Source: Paraspadella gotoi (Eukaryota; Chaetognatha). Taken from it: a stretch of 64,000 bases of DNA. A model generated the notes under the pieces. It saw nothing but the letters and a program-made list of their open reading frames with translations. It had not been told where the DNA came from and did not search any database. The stretch is taken from positions 778,089-842,088 of the forward strand of contig CM119265.1 of the NCBI GenBank assembly GCA_051294375.1, given 5' to 3'. The position numbers and the translations under genes were made by a program. This document shows, piece after piece, positions 23,611 through 34,440 of the stretch (position 1 is its first letter; each line of letters opens with the position of its first letter).

Positions 23611-23918
23611 GATCACATCGCAGGAGACACAGCCAACCAAAAGCAAATCGGATCAAAGGCACGTTTTGAATCCCACAGAATTGGAATCATGATGGTTGAG
23701 GCGGAATCGGAATCGACCAATCAGCTTGCAGAAACAATGGATTTGTAAAAAATACCCCTTGCTCTGATCCTCTTCTCTAGATATTAAATAGACCTAGCTT
23801 CCTTAGTTTCAGTAGAATTGATCTGGACTCCTGCGCGTGTCTCACCGTCACTATTTTATTCTCAGAATAAAATCTCGTTTTAGTATTCACCAAAAACCCA
23901 TGAGTTTTTCCTTAAATG
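23611..23918 (+). repeat. 3' LTR of the gypsy element
   Basis: Second LTR copy, preceded by the polypurine tract. It ends at the same CCTTAAATG as the 5' LTR, followed by ATATAATATTG host sequence. Confidence 0.88.
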
Positions 23919-24244
23919 ATATAATATTGAAGATGAAATTCAAAAAATTTTTTTAAATTTCTAATAAAAATGGGAACTCAAAGGATTTTTTTAATGAGAA
24001 GCTATATCTTGAATTTTAATACAAATAAAAATAAAATCTTTTACAAGCTGCGATTGGAAAAAATTGAGAAAAATTTCAATTGTAAACCATTGTAACATTT
24101 TTGCCTTTCTAAGGTCTGGCGAGATCACTATACTTTTAAGATTTTTTATTCTTTTTCATCATTGAACGATAAAGTTTTAGTTAAACCAGATCCAGAGAAA
24201 GAAGAGATTAATCGTTAAATGGACGAAGATCCCTTGCGAAAGAA

Positions 24245-24295
<51 letters not shown>

Positions 24296-24411
24296 AAAAA
24301 CGGGAAAGTTCAAGTCGTTTGGCTGCATTGACTTTCTTAGAGCTCCTCCACGAAGAGAGAAAAAAATCTATACCTCATTCTCCTTCAGCGAAAGTATTAT
24401 TTTTTAGTCGG

Positions 24412-25160
24412 ATCTGCTTGTCAGCAGATCCCGACTCTATAATCCACTTTGTCAGTCCGTCTGTAGAATATTTTTTACTTCGTTTCGAAAACTGATCTTT
24501 TGTTTGCCCCGTCTCTCGTCCTATTTTTTTAATTGGGTTTACAGACGATTTCACTTCACGTTACAGTTTTTTGCTGCTTCGAATTTAATGCCAAATTGTC
24601 TGCTTATTCAACGCCGTTTATTTCTAAAGTTAAAATGTATATTTTTATGCTTATGTAATTGCCAAATTTCTATAAAGTTCGACGTGTATACAAGGTCCGT
24701 TTAAGAGGAAGGGTCAATCACCATTAGACCTTTCCATATATAAAAAGTTTTGAAATTAAAAAACGAGTATTGTGTAAAATTAACGGTTAACGAAACTCTA
24801 GTCCCACCTTAGCAAAAAACTCCAATTACTCGTGATTGGATTGATGGATTGGAATGAAATTTTGTGTGTGGGTAGGGAGGTGTGTGATTGAGCTGGATAT
24901 GAAGTTTTGATGGAATCGTGGGAGTGGAAATGAGTTTAAATGTAAAAAAAACCGGCTTCACTAATTGATTATGTTTATTTTTCTTTTAATATTAAATGTA
25001 AATGTAAGATGTATTAATTAATAAAATAATTAATCAGTTAATTAGACACTAATCAATCAATTTATTTATCTATTAATTAATTATTCAATCAATCAATTTA
25101 TTTCTCAATTAATTAATTATTTAATCAATCAAACAATCAATCAAGTCAATCGTTATCGCC
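24412..25160 (+). repeat. Interspersed GTCGGATCTGC repeat, copy 1
   Basis: Begins with a hairpin (GTCGGATCTGC ... GCAGATCCCGAC), then CTCTATAAT.CACTTTGTC and GTCC/GTCT runs, then CAATTACTCGTGATTGGAT and GAAATTTTGTGTGTGGGTAG, then GAGTTTAAATG and a TTAATTAATCAATCAA tail. It is interrupted at about 24468-24704 by another repeat. Other copies are at 43402-45100, 57969-58720 and 60431-61970 on the + strand, and 34441-35239 on the - strand. Confidence 0.85.
24468..24704 (-). repeat. About 240-bp interspersed repeat nested in the GTCGGATCTGC repeat
   Basis: Reverse complement of 57047-57310 over its whole length: TACTTCGTTTCGAAAACTGA through to CGACGTGTATACAAGGTCCG. It splits copy 1 of the GTCGGATCTGC repeat, so it is the younger insertion. 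I see no coding potential. Confidence 0.85.
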
Positions 25161-25422
25161 ATCATCGTCGTCGTTGTTTTTGTCGTGATCAGTGACGAAA
25201 AGACCTAAAAACAAACATTTTGGATCAAATTATTAAATTAATTAATTGCTTAATTAATTAACTTAAATTAATTAATTAAATATTTATTTACCGCTAATGA
25301 TCGTGTTAGTAGTATGTGCAGTATTTTGTTTAATATTAGTAAAAGTTAACCAATATATATAATGTATAAAAAGACTAATTTTTTTTTCACCAAACGAGAT
25401 ACCTTTCTTTTTATCCACTGTG

Positions 25423-25476
<54 letters not shown>

Positions 25477-25639
25477 CACCCAAAGGACGAGGGACAAAAA
25501 CTGTTTGCGACTCTTATTTCTTGTAACTGACATAAGCCGACTTCTGTAAAACGGTACCCACATACCTCAATATTTTTTCCCTTTATTATAAAAGTTTTAA
25601 AAATAATAAGTAAAAATAATAAGTAAAATTTAAAAAAAG

Positions 25640-25880
25640 AAACTTTTCTGTCGGTCGGTCTGTCTGTCCGTCGATCTGTCTCAGTTAAAAATGCTTAAAA
25701 TTCGCCTATATAAGGGACTGCTAGCGCCGCCTTCAGGAACTCAATAAACTATATTGATTTAAAGACGGAATTTCGAAGCAGTGCGTATCATAAATACATA
25801 TGCTAAAATAGTTATTGTAGTCATGTCATGTCATGTGATCAAATGTGCGCAACACATTGGATAAACCGATCTCGTTTTTA
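25640..25880 (+). repeat. Interspersed repeat upstream of receptor 2, shared with receptor 3 downstream DNA
   Basis: GTCGGTCTGTC-rich head, then AAGGGACTGCTAGC.CCGCCTTCAG, GTCATGTGATCA and GCGCAACACATTGGAT. Matches 41205-41570 (3' of receptor 3) and 37880-38072 (inside a split LTR). Confidence 0.8.
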
Positions 25881-26065
25881 AAATCCTCGTCATTACCATC
25901 ATAATCTTAAGTTTCCAAAGAAACTTATTCTTTATTTATGAACTGATTTCTTCTGTCCAATATTTACTTTTCATTAAATAAAAATCCTTTTCAGTTAAAT
26001 TTGAACAAAACAAAAAAATTCAATCTTAGTCTTTGGCCAACGACGCTCGTGAACAAATAATAAAA

Positions 26066-29000
26066 ATGCGTTTGTCTCAAATCTTTGTCTGTTTATTGTG
26101 GGCGTGTCTCCTGAGCATCGCATCGTCGAAAGACGTCGTCGTCCCTTTTCAAGGTGAAGCGACCTCACCTGTGCCATTTCTGCGGAAAATCGACAACAAC
26201 AACAACGAAACAGATACTTACTCCGTTTTCCCAACCGTCTCTTACAAGACCAACTTCGGGGGATCTAATTATGACGTGGTCATATTCAGCGCAAATCCTG
26301 ATCCCAACCTCCAAGGCGACAAAGTTGATTGCGGAAAGAATTACACGATTAATGAAAAGAATATCTGCTCTGGAATGACCAGGCAGATCAAACCGTCAAA
26401 TGTGATAGAAGTAGTTGGAGTAAAATGGATCAATTTCAATTTAGACTTGTCCTTCACGAAGCTAAATCCACGCTGTATTGCAAAACGCCAGAGGGATTCG
26501 TGGCACCCCCTGGCGGAGAATCTCTCACCTTCACAGTGATTGACCTGAATCTGCAAAGTTGGTGGTGAAGAATGGGGCTGATCGATTGCCTGGCGTAGAT
26601 GAAGGACAAGAGTTAAAGGCCGCTTGCTTGCTGACAAAAATCTCAAGGCAATGGGGACGTGCCTCTCAAAATACAAATGTCTACAGTTCAAAGTAACATT
26701 GTATAAGATCATTAATCTAGAGAAACCCAAGTTTTTGATTTTTAAAAATTATTAGATTTTTAAATAATATTAGCTTCTATAAAATATGCATTAAATATGC
26801 AATATACTTTGTAGTATGAAAATTTGCAAAATTACTTGTTTTACTGTTTTCTATTTTTATAATATTAATGTTCAAGGCTTTAATATTTAATCTATGAAAT
26901 TGGTACAACCAATATAAAAATTATCCATTCATTTAATAAATAGGCTATCTTGCCTCTGACTTCACTCTTACAAGATAATGACATAGCAGGTCCCTGCAAG
27001 CTTTCAATCAAGACTCTTTCACAGTCTCGTTTATTCACTCCCAGAGTTCCTGGCTTCCCTATCAATGAAGTGGTATAATGTTTCAAAGAATGTTTCAATT
27101 GTATGAAAAGACCGGGGAATACTTTATTGTACTCCGCCCAGCAGATACGTCTATGGTGGACGAAAATCCACCAACCGTTCATCAGCGGCCATTGGTGCTG
27201 GAGGCAAGTCATTCGCCTCTCAACCCAAAGGTCCGGGGTTCTAGCCCGGTGGTCGCCTATCAGTTAAGAGGGACGGGGCGCTTAACCCGCCTGTAACATG
27301 GTGTTACAGCCTGATCCAAAGCTCAGGGACTGCTTATATTGAACGGTTCTGTCACTAACGCATAACAATAATTACTGTCTCTTCATTGGTGAGCCCGACT
27401 TCCGAACACAACAGCAACAACACTTTCAGGCGACAGGCCTCAACCTGGCGATGCACTTTCCGCCAACAACTCATCAGGCGACAAGCCTCAACTTGGTGAC
27501 GCACTTTCCACCAACAACAATTCACTGAAGAGACGCAACAGATTTCTCCCTACGGGAGAGGGGGATGTATGGTGGACAAAAATCTACCAACCGTTCATCA
27601 GCGGCCATTGGTGCCGGAGGCAAGTCATTCGCCTCCCAACCCAAAGGTCCGGGGTTTTAGCCCGGTGGTCGCCTAGCAGTTAAGAGGGACGGGGCGCTTA
27701 ACCCGCCTGTAACATGGTGTTATAGCCTGATCCGAAGCTCAGGGGCTGCTTATATTGAACAGTTCTGTCACTAACACACAACAATAATTACTGTCTCTTC
27801 ACGTCTTCTCCTTCCCTCAGCGCTGTAGTAGTGTACTGGGCTAACGCTTCATCTCCTAACCCAATTGTCTTGGGTTCTAACCCTGGCCGGAATTGTTCTT
27901 GCAAAGAGAGTGACGGGCCAGTTAAACCACCAGTAGCAAGCCTACCGCCAGATCCAAAGTTCCGGAAAGCAAAGCAACCAGACCCACTAGGCACACTAAG
28001 TGTAAGGGCTCTCCACACTCACAGAGAGGCATTGCAACCCTATCTCCACTCGGACACTTCATGCATATTGTTTTTGTAAATTTTTACTTAGAATTAAATA
28101 TGATATTTCATTATTGGAGGGGGAGTTCAGTGTTGTCTTCTGGAAATAGAGAGAGCATCTATAGATACAACTATACAACAATTATCTTTTACTTTCAGGC
28201 TAAATTTCCTGTTAATTGTACGATTTTAAAAGAATCGTCTAAGGGTAAATGAATTGTTTTTTTATAATAACATGATTGAATAAATAAAATATATAAAATA
28301 AAACATTTATGTTAACGCTGATGAAAGCTTGCAAGCAAAGCCGAAACATGTCTGTTTTATGCTAATAAAATCTAATCGTTGTCACACTCCAAATCAAACT
28401 TTCTTTAACTACTTCAAACAACGAAAAAGAAAGGATTTATATCACAATATAAATTTCATATATTCAAAAGATTCATATTACAAATGGGAAAAAAGAGTAT
28501 TATAAGTTGATTTCTTTACTTAAAAACTGATTAAACATTCCTTTTAGATGCAACTGTCTTTTATGATCTGCCCATTGCGAGATCCTCTTCCAGTGAGGTA
28601 CAGCTTAAAGGGGTCATCCTCGATAAAAAATTTCGCAATCTCAAATGTATTGTTGGGCCAGAAGAAAAGTAAGTTGTAAGTGTATTATAATTTCCTTCAT
28701 TACAAAGATAATTTTCTTCTATATTAAGAGTTTTATTTTTTTTATTAAGACCTTGGAAAGTCATCGAGTCCAACAAGCTACAAGTTCGCTACAAACCGTA
28801 CAATCTGAAATCAAATCGGGACAACCCGTTAAAGATTTCATCTGCTGACGGAAATGCAAAGAATGAATCATTCACCTGCTCTGCATTTTTGGGAAATCCA
28901 ACTACGATGAATTGGACTGTGGAGGCAGAAGTTGATGGGAAGCTGAGGCCGGACATCGTTCGGATGATCGGGGAGAAAATAGGCAGAGTGATGTTTGATG

Positions 29001-29589
29001 TCACTGTGGAAAAAGATACAAAGGTAACATGTTAAAGGATAAAAACAATATGATGATAAGATGAGGTTCATTGTCACAGTGGACGAGAATTTGAAAGTAA
29101 GTCTAACTACAAAGTTTTATGATAAGCAATTTAAGCACATAATCTTAAAAATGTCTTAATCCCAAAAAAATTTCATTTTAAAAATATAATCCAGGTACGT
29201 TGTACCGCCCAAAACGTCGTGGGAATTTCACAACTAAATATTTCGGTGGAATTTAGAAAAAATGTAAGTTTCTATCAATCAATAAATCAATCAATCAATC
29301 TATGAATATAATTATCAATTCTATTCAGATAAGCCAAAATAATTTGTAAGAAAACGCTTTAATAAAACAAGTGACAATGCAAATAATTATTTCATAAAAT
29401 CTCTTCTTCTCAACATTATCTCAGGAAACCCTGGTGAACCCAACACCTAATCCATTGAAACCTTGGATTCCAACCATCATCGCTATAATCGTCGCTGTTC
29501 ACGTCTTCATCGGTCTTCTTATTCTCTTGGTTCTTTGTTGTCTTCTCAGTGAAGCCAATAACAGAGAGAAGGAATCTTTAATTAACTGA
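26066..29589 (+). CDS. Type I membrane receptor with Ig-like domains (receptor 2), frameshifted first exon
   Basis: Exons 26066-26692, 28548-28668, 28750-29023, 29195-29263 and 29425-29589. MRLSQIFVCLLWACLLSIAS is a signal peptide. Exon 1 matches exons 1+2 of receptor 1 fused, as in receptor 3 (YDVVIFSANPDPN, DKVDC, STLYCKTPEGF, GADRLPGVDEGQ), but needs three frame changes near 26450, 26558 and 26632 to follow its paralogs. Exons 3-6 are intact: LKCIVGPEEK, then FTCSAFLGNPTTMNWTVEAE, then VRCTAQNVVGISQL, then transmembrane PWIPTIIAIIVAVHVFIGLL and a short tail NREKESLIN. AATAAA is at 29694-29699. The 1.85-kb second intron carries a miniature LTR element. Either exon 1 has sequencing indels or this copy is a recent pseudogene; intact downstream exons and open paralogous frames on both sides of each break favour the former. 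Confidence 0.78.
26893..27065 (+). repeat. Interspersed repeat starting AAATTGGTACAACCAATATA
   Basis: Shares CATCATTC-type flank, CTTACAAGATAATGACATAGC, TGCAAGCTTTCAATCAAGA and CACTCCCAGAGT with 54015-54245 and, inverted, with 37410-37620 (and 36490-36545). A dispersed repeat about 170-230 bp long, class unknown. Confidence 0.75.
27150..27801 (+). mobile_element. Miniature LTR retrotransposon (TRIM-like), family A copy 1
   Basis: Two 236-bp LTRs (27150-27385 and 27566-27801) flank only 180 bp. The primer-binding site TTGGTGAGCCCGAC starts at 27386, and the polypurine tract GGGAGAGGGGGATG ends just before the 3' LTR. There is no coding capacity. Each LTR carries a tRNA-like stretch with a B-box (GGTTCTAGCCC). 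ACGTC occurs at 27147-27151 and 27801-27805 and may be the 5-bp target duplication, which would place the true LTR ends at TATGGTGG and CTCTTC. It sits in the long intron of receptor 2. Confidence 0.88.
27802..28060 (+). repeat. tRNA-like SINE or LTR relative beside the miniature element
   Basis: Has a B-box-like GGGTTCTAACCCTGG at about 27870 after CTGGGCTAACGCTTCATCTC. A downstream segment (CCGCCAGATCCAAAGTTCCG) resembles the segment that follows the B-box in the family A and B LTRs. It is probably a third member of the same element group or a related SINE; its ends are not defined. Confidence 0.45.
29060..29095 (+). pseudogene. Duplicated 3' end of receptor 2 exon 4 with its own splice donor
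   Basis: MRFIVTVDENLK followed by GTAAGT repeats the exon 4 ending VMFDVTVEKDTK/GTAACA that finishes 36 bp upstream at 29023. It cannot be reached by read-through because the extended frame meets TAA. No acceptor is visible in front of it, so it looks like a vestigial partial exon duplication. Confidence 0.6.
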
Positions 29590-30557
29590 TATTTCTGTGT
29601 CATTTATGATATCATTCTGCCATATGTGTACATTTCAACGATTACTCTGTATCACTATAGGGTTTGTAACTTAGTTTGCTAAAAGATTTTGTAAATAAAT
29701 ATTTTTTGTTACTCCTATAATTTGTGAATGTGAAAACATCTTAAACTTACTCTCTGACTCTGTAGAGTCTGTATAGATAAAGAAAATTTGTTATTGCTTT
29801 TGTTAAAGGTTATTCGAAAGCCAGAAAATACTAACTACTTAATAATTAGCTTAAGAGGAAGGGTCATTCAGCTTAACTATTTGTATCACAGCTATCAATT
29901 CAAGAAATACATCGTATTCATCAGTAATAAAAAAAAAACCTTTATGGTGGTAGCGGCAGCCGACCAAATTCAAATTTTAATGGGAACAGTATTAAACGAA
30001 TCCATTATTGGTATTAGTTATTGTGTTAAAATATTTTTTTGCAACAATGTTCCGAACCATGAGTAATTTGCTAATTAAAATTATTATTTTGCTATATAAT
30101 GTAAAATTTTTTTTTATATTTTAAGTTTTTTTAATTGATTCTGATAGAGCTCAAAAAGTTAGGCAAAAAATATAATTACAACTTTTTAAAATTTTGATGC
30201 TTTGTCACTAAAAATGAGCAAAAACTACTAAAATTATCGGATGATGATGATGAGGATGATTTTTTTGGGTTTTTCACAATTTTGACCTACTTATCATCAA
30301 AATATTGAGAAAAAAAATTATACTTTGTGTAGACCACTTTTTATAAGCTATCTGAATCTGCTTTTAAAAATAAAAAATGCCAAAAAAAATTTTTGACATT
30401 TCCCATCTATAAATAAATATTAAAAAATTAATTACTAATGCTTCTAGCCATTTTAGAAAATTTTGGTCCATTGAAAGTTTTCTCAGAAATGTATGAAGTT
30501 TCATTTGGGAAGGTTCCCAAATCAAACTTCTGACCTACCCCATTGACAAAGTTTGGC

Positions 30558-31216
30558 TCTAATGGTGGACTAAAAACAACCCACCGTTCATCAGCGGCCA
30601 TTGGTGCCGGAGGCAAGTCATTCGCCTCCCAACCCAAAGGTCCCGGGTTCTAGCCCGGTGGTCGCCTTGCAGTTTAGAGGGACGGGGCGCTTAAACCGCC
30701 TGTAACTCGGTGTTACAGCCTGATCCGAAGCTCAGGGACTGCTTATATTGAACAGTTCTGTCATTATCATTTATCAATAATCACTGTCTCTTCATTGGTG
30801 AGCCCGACTTCTGAACACAACAGCAACAACAACACTTTCAGGCGACATGCCTCAACCTGGCGATGCACTTCCTGCCCACAACACATCAGGCGACATGCCT
30901 CAACTTGGTGACGAAATTTCCACCAACAACAACAATTCACTGAAGAGACGCAACAGACTTCTCCCTACGAGAGGGGGGGATGTATTGTGGACTAAAATCC
31001 ACCAACCGTTCATCAGCGGCCATTGGTGCCGGAGGCAAGTCATTTGCCTCCCAACCCAAAGGTCCGGGGTTCTAGCCCGGTGGTCGCCTAGCAGTTTAGA
31101 GGGACGGGGCGCTTAACCCACCTGTAACTCGGTGTTACAGCCTGATCCGAAGCTCAGGGACTGCTTATATTGAACGGTTCTGTCATTATCATATTTCAAT
31201 AATCACTGTCTCTTCA
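30558..31216 (+). mobile_element. Miniature LTR retrotransposon (TRIM-like), family A copy 2
   Basis: LTRs at about 30558-30794 and 30981-31216, primer-binding site TTGGTGAGCCCGAC from 30795, polypurine tract GAGAGGGGGGGA ending at 30980. The internal 186 bp includes AACAGCAACAACAACACTTT and two GGCGACATGCCTCAAC repeats, as in copy 1. The LTR has the same tRNA-like B-box region. No clear target-site duplication. Confidence 0.88.
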
Positions 31217-31504
31217 CCTTTTTTTATTTATATCATATAAGAAAACATTTCGTTTCAAATAATTTTTTTAATCGGTAAATATCAAAAGTGCCAAGTTGAA
31301 TCGGTAAGCACATTTTTTAGAAAATCTTTTATTGATCTGGTTGTTGAAAAATTGCAGGTAAAAAGTTAAAACACGGAAAACTATCACATTAGTGAATTAT
31401 TAATCTGTAATTATTTTTCTTTTTTATGTATATTGTAACTCAGTCAGCTTATTTTGTATATAGTACTACCCTTATATGATGTCAAAATTTCAAAATAGTT
31501 TTTT

Positions 31505-31745
31505 AAAATTTTTGAGAACAGATTCAGATTCCTCATAAAAAGTTGATAAAAGAAAATATAAATCTTTTTTTAAATATTATGTCATTAAGTATGTTAAAAC
31601 TATATTTTTAAGCTGAAAATTAAAAGTCGGCATCTTAAATATAGTTTTTTACATTTTTTACCAACTTATTGAAATAATTTTCAAAAAAGAATTATACTTT
31701 CTTTTATCAACTTTTTGCAAGAAATTCAAATGCGTTCTTAAAATT
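31505..31745. repeat. Palindromic interspersed repeat (MITE-like), full copy
   Basis: Arms TTCCTCATAAAAAGTTGATA at about 31530 and the reverse-complementary TTTTATCAACTTTTTGC at about 31705 enclose CTATATTTTTAAGC...CTTAAATATAGT. It is an almost complete 230-bp hairpin. Other copies: 9340-9600 and, partial, 47725-47895. Confidence 0.8.
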
Positions 31746-32424
31746 TAAAATTTTCATTTTAAAATTTTAGCTTATTATATACTTATTACTATATATAAAT
31801 ATAGCTTACTGGTGCCCACTAACATATAAAATTAAATTTACCAAAGTATTTTCATTAATTTTTATTTTTATATTTTATATGCTAAATTTTAATTTTATAA
31901 AATTTTATTATTCTCACATCGCTATAGTGTTCATCTGTTGAAGTTTCTTCTTAACTGGAAAATCTTCTTTTGACACAGTACTCTCTCTCTCTCTCTCTCT
32001 CTCTTTGTCTTCCTTTTTCCTCTCTCTCTCGCTCTCTCTCTCTTTTTCTTGCTCTCTCTTTCACCTTGTAAAACCGGATTCGTCATCGAAAATTCGGTGG
32101 AAAAATTCGACCTTGACTGATGAGGAGTTCCTCTCAAATTAATGAGAAGTTGAGAAGGAAAGAATAAAAAATAGGAGGAAGTGGAAGAGGAGGAGGAGGA
32201 AGAGTAAAAGTCATAGGCGGAGGAAGAGGAAGTCGCCACACTAGCATCCATCTATCCATCAAACAAATCATCCATTTATCCATCCATATATTTATCCATA
32301 AAGGACCAGTAGATGGATCTGATAGACCGAATGGTTTGCCTCTCTTGGCTTTTCCGTCTTTTCTTCTGATTGACCTAAAAGATGTAAAAAAAATAAATGA
32401 ATACTTTCTATCAGGGTTGTGGAG

Positions 32425-32600
32425 CTGGCCATTTTTTCTCCAGCTCCAGCTCCAACTCCAGCTCCGGCCAAAAAAATTTTTCAGCTCCAGCTCTAACTCC
32501 GGCTCCATCCTATATTTTTTTCCAGCTCCAACTCCAGCTCCAGCTCCGATAAAAATTTTGAGACAGCTCCAGCTCCAGCTCCCGCTCCCAGCTCCGACCC
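32425..32600. repeat. CAGCTC hexamer array, left end of the hAT element
   Basis: Blocks of (CAGCTC)n with CAACTC and CCGGCC variants, separated by A/T-rich spacers. The array is mirrored in reverse orientation at 36075-36255, so the two arrays extend the terminal inverted repeat. Confidence 0.9.
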
Positions 32601-33429
32601 TTTAAAGTGTAATGTTTAATGTTGCTTGTATTTAAATTGGTACCAATTTTATTAATTTACTTATTTATAACTTATTTATTTGCTTATATTTAAATAAATA
32701 TTAATTTTATCAATTCATGTAAGAAACCATTTGATAATTTATTTATTAATAATAATTATGTATTTTTTAATATTTAATGTATGAGAAAATGATTTGTAGA
32801 CAATGAGTATAAAAGAGTATAAGAGAGTAAAAGATAAACATTTATAACTCACATAATTAATAGTTTATTTACTTTTTATAAAATAACATTTATCTAAAAT
32901 TTTAACTTTTACATTTTAAAATATTTTCATTATTTAACAGGATTTTACTTTCTAGTTTGAGGCTCAGTATTTCATGAGTTATGCTGCAATGAATTTTGTC
33001 TCATGTGATCACCTTTTAAGGTGATCATGGGTAGTAGGTTACTTATGCACGTTAAAGGTCTTTATCTTTTCCCTACCTTCCCAGTTACCTTCCTTCCTAG
33101 TATAAACTGACAAATTGATAAAGTTATAAGCCTTTTTAACATAAGTGGTACAGACCAACGGACAGACATAACAACCAACTGACCGACCGACTGACATAAA
33201 AGGCGGCTACAGTTAGAGGAAGGGGAAAGTCTCACTCCCAATGCCAAGGAACCAAGGACAAACCTTAGCCCTCTTGTCTTAAGGCAAGAAGAGGGCAGCC
33301 GGCAGTAACCCAAGGCATTTTTCTAAGAGGATCTTTGCCCAACCCTAATATGACGAGGTCCTTAAGTCTGGGAACTCAAGATCCAAATGACCTATGACAT
33401 TCCAAGGACCCGGTCACATCGTCACTGCC

Positions 33430-33993
33430 TTTTGGGCTGTAGTCCGTCGCTACAGGTGGGTAAGACCCAAGTCCTTTGGGTTGGAAGGAGCTCGTGCTAT
33501 CTCCGGCGCCATAGGTGCTGCTGATTCTCGGATGAGTAGCGGGGTATAAAATACTACCGCTTCACATCCCCCCCCTAGGCATCACACACCCGCGCAAGTG
33601 TGATGGCGATGATGCACGCGTTGTGCCCGAGCACTCGAGGAGGGGCTGCCTATTTCTGCTCCCGTCTTCACACACAATGGTCGAGGGCAGAAATGTGTTA
33701 ACATGCCAGGGACAGAGGTGTATTAACGTGCCAGCGTGTTTGTGTGGGCTCACCAATGTGGAAAATGATGCCGCGAGCAGTTCACCGTCCATTGCACTCA
33801 AGGTCCCAAACTATGGATCGGGCTGTAGTCAGTAACTTCAGGTGGGTGAGATGCCCGGTCCCGCTTTTACTTGTGTGAATCAGTAAGGCGCGAACCCGAG
33901 ACCTTTGGGTTGGGAGGAGCTCATGCTACCTGCGGCGCCATAGGTGCTGCTGATTCTTGGAAGAGTAGCAGGGTATGAAATACTACCGCTACA
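33430..33993 (-). mobile_element. Miniature LTR retrotransposon (TRIM-like), family B, inside the hAT element
   Basis: On the - strand the 5' LTR runs 33993 to 33757 (237 bp, starting TGTAGCGGTAG) and is followed by TTGGTGAGCCCACAC. The internal part is 192 bp and ends in a polypurine tract GGGGGGGGATG, then a shortened 3' LTR from 33564 to about 33430 (TGAAGCGGTAG...). Both LTRs share CAGCAGCACCTATGGCGCCG, and the 5' one holds a canonical B-box GGTTCGCGCC. The 3' LTR lacks the part around GCGCCTTACTG, so it was truncated. Same plan as family A but different sequence. Confidence 0.82.
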
Positions 33994-34138
33994 TCTTCAC
34001 AATTTATTATTTAAAATGTTAATGTTTGTAAATTTAACAAACTCAACTATCTCTCTTTCACTCTCCCTCACTCTTTTGTACTTATTCTTAACTTGTCCTT
34101 AACCTCCCACTGTTTTTTTATTAATTTTTTGTTGGAAA

Positions 34139-34175
<37 letters not shown>

Positions 34176-34440
34176 CTTTCACACACACAAACCTTATGCT
34201 CTGAAAAAAGTTTTCACAAATCATTTATTAATATTTTGCGCTAATGAAGACTTAGATCTGAAGTCAAAAAATTTTCCTATTTCTCTCTTTCAAAACAAGA
34301 TCGATCCATCCAATGTATTGCGCAGCAGTGACCTTCTTTTCATTTGTTAACTAAGTTTATATTTGTTACCCAATTTAAATCTATATTATTATTTTACATA
34401 TACTTATTCAATATAATTGTAAATGTGTCACTATGAAGCA

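Larger units (their letters stand above)
15466..23918 (+). mobile_element. Ty3/gypsy LTR retrotransposon, decayed
   Basis: Two similar LTRs (15466-15778 and 23611-23918) flank about 7.8 kb. A primer-binding site beginning TGGTGACAGG follows the 5' LTR, and a G-rich polypurine tract (GGGGAGAGGGGGG) precedes the 3' LTR. Pieces of the usual protein order can be read in shifting frames. A basic Arg/Asp-rich gag-like tail lies at 17184-17393. Reverse transcriptase pieces at about 19520-20150 include WRMICDLSAVNN, LILTANIAEDMAER and ASLNYYRCF. RNase H at about 20300-20480 includes YADASSTAMGGLI and RQYKAT. A possible integrase zinc segment lies near 21440 (SSHNKAEMTKTMW). Many stops and frameshifts break it, so it is probably inactive. 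I see no clear target-site duplication. Confidence 0.88.
23919..26065. other. Repeat-rich intergenic region upstream of receptor 2
   Basis: Contains GA (24246-24295) and CT (25429-25475) microsatellites, a copy of the GTCGGATCTGC repeat, an inserted repeat shared with 57047-57310, TTAATTAA/AATCAATC-rich DNA and a repeat shared with the region downstream of receptor 3. No exon is supported. Confidence 0.6.
29700..32403. other. Intergenic region between receptor 2 and the hAT element
   Basis: AT-rich DNA holding the second family A miniature LTR element (30558-31216), a palindromic repeat (31505-31745) and CT-rich microsatellites (31979-32070). No gene is supported; open frames here translate the repeats. 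Confidence 0.6.

Noticed and set aside
32336-32605. QLQLQL/PAPAPAP ORF and its mirror at 36009
   Set aside because: Hexamer arrays at the hAT ends, not protein.
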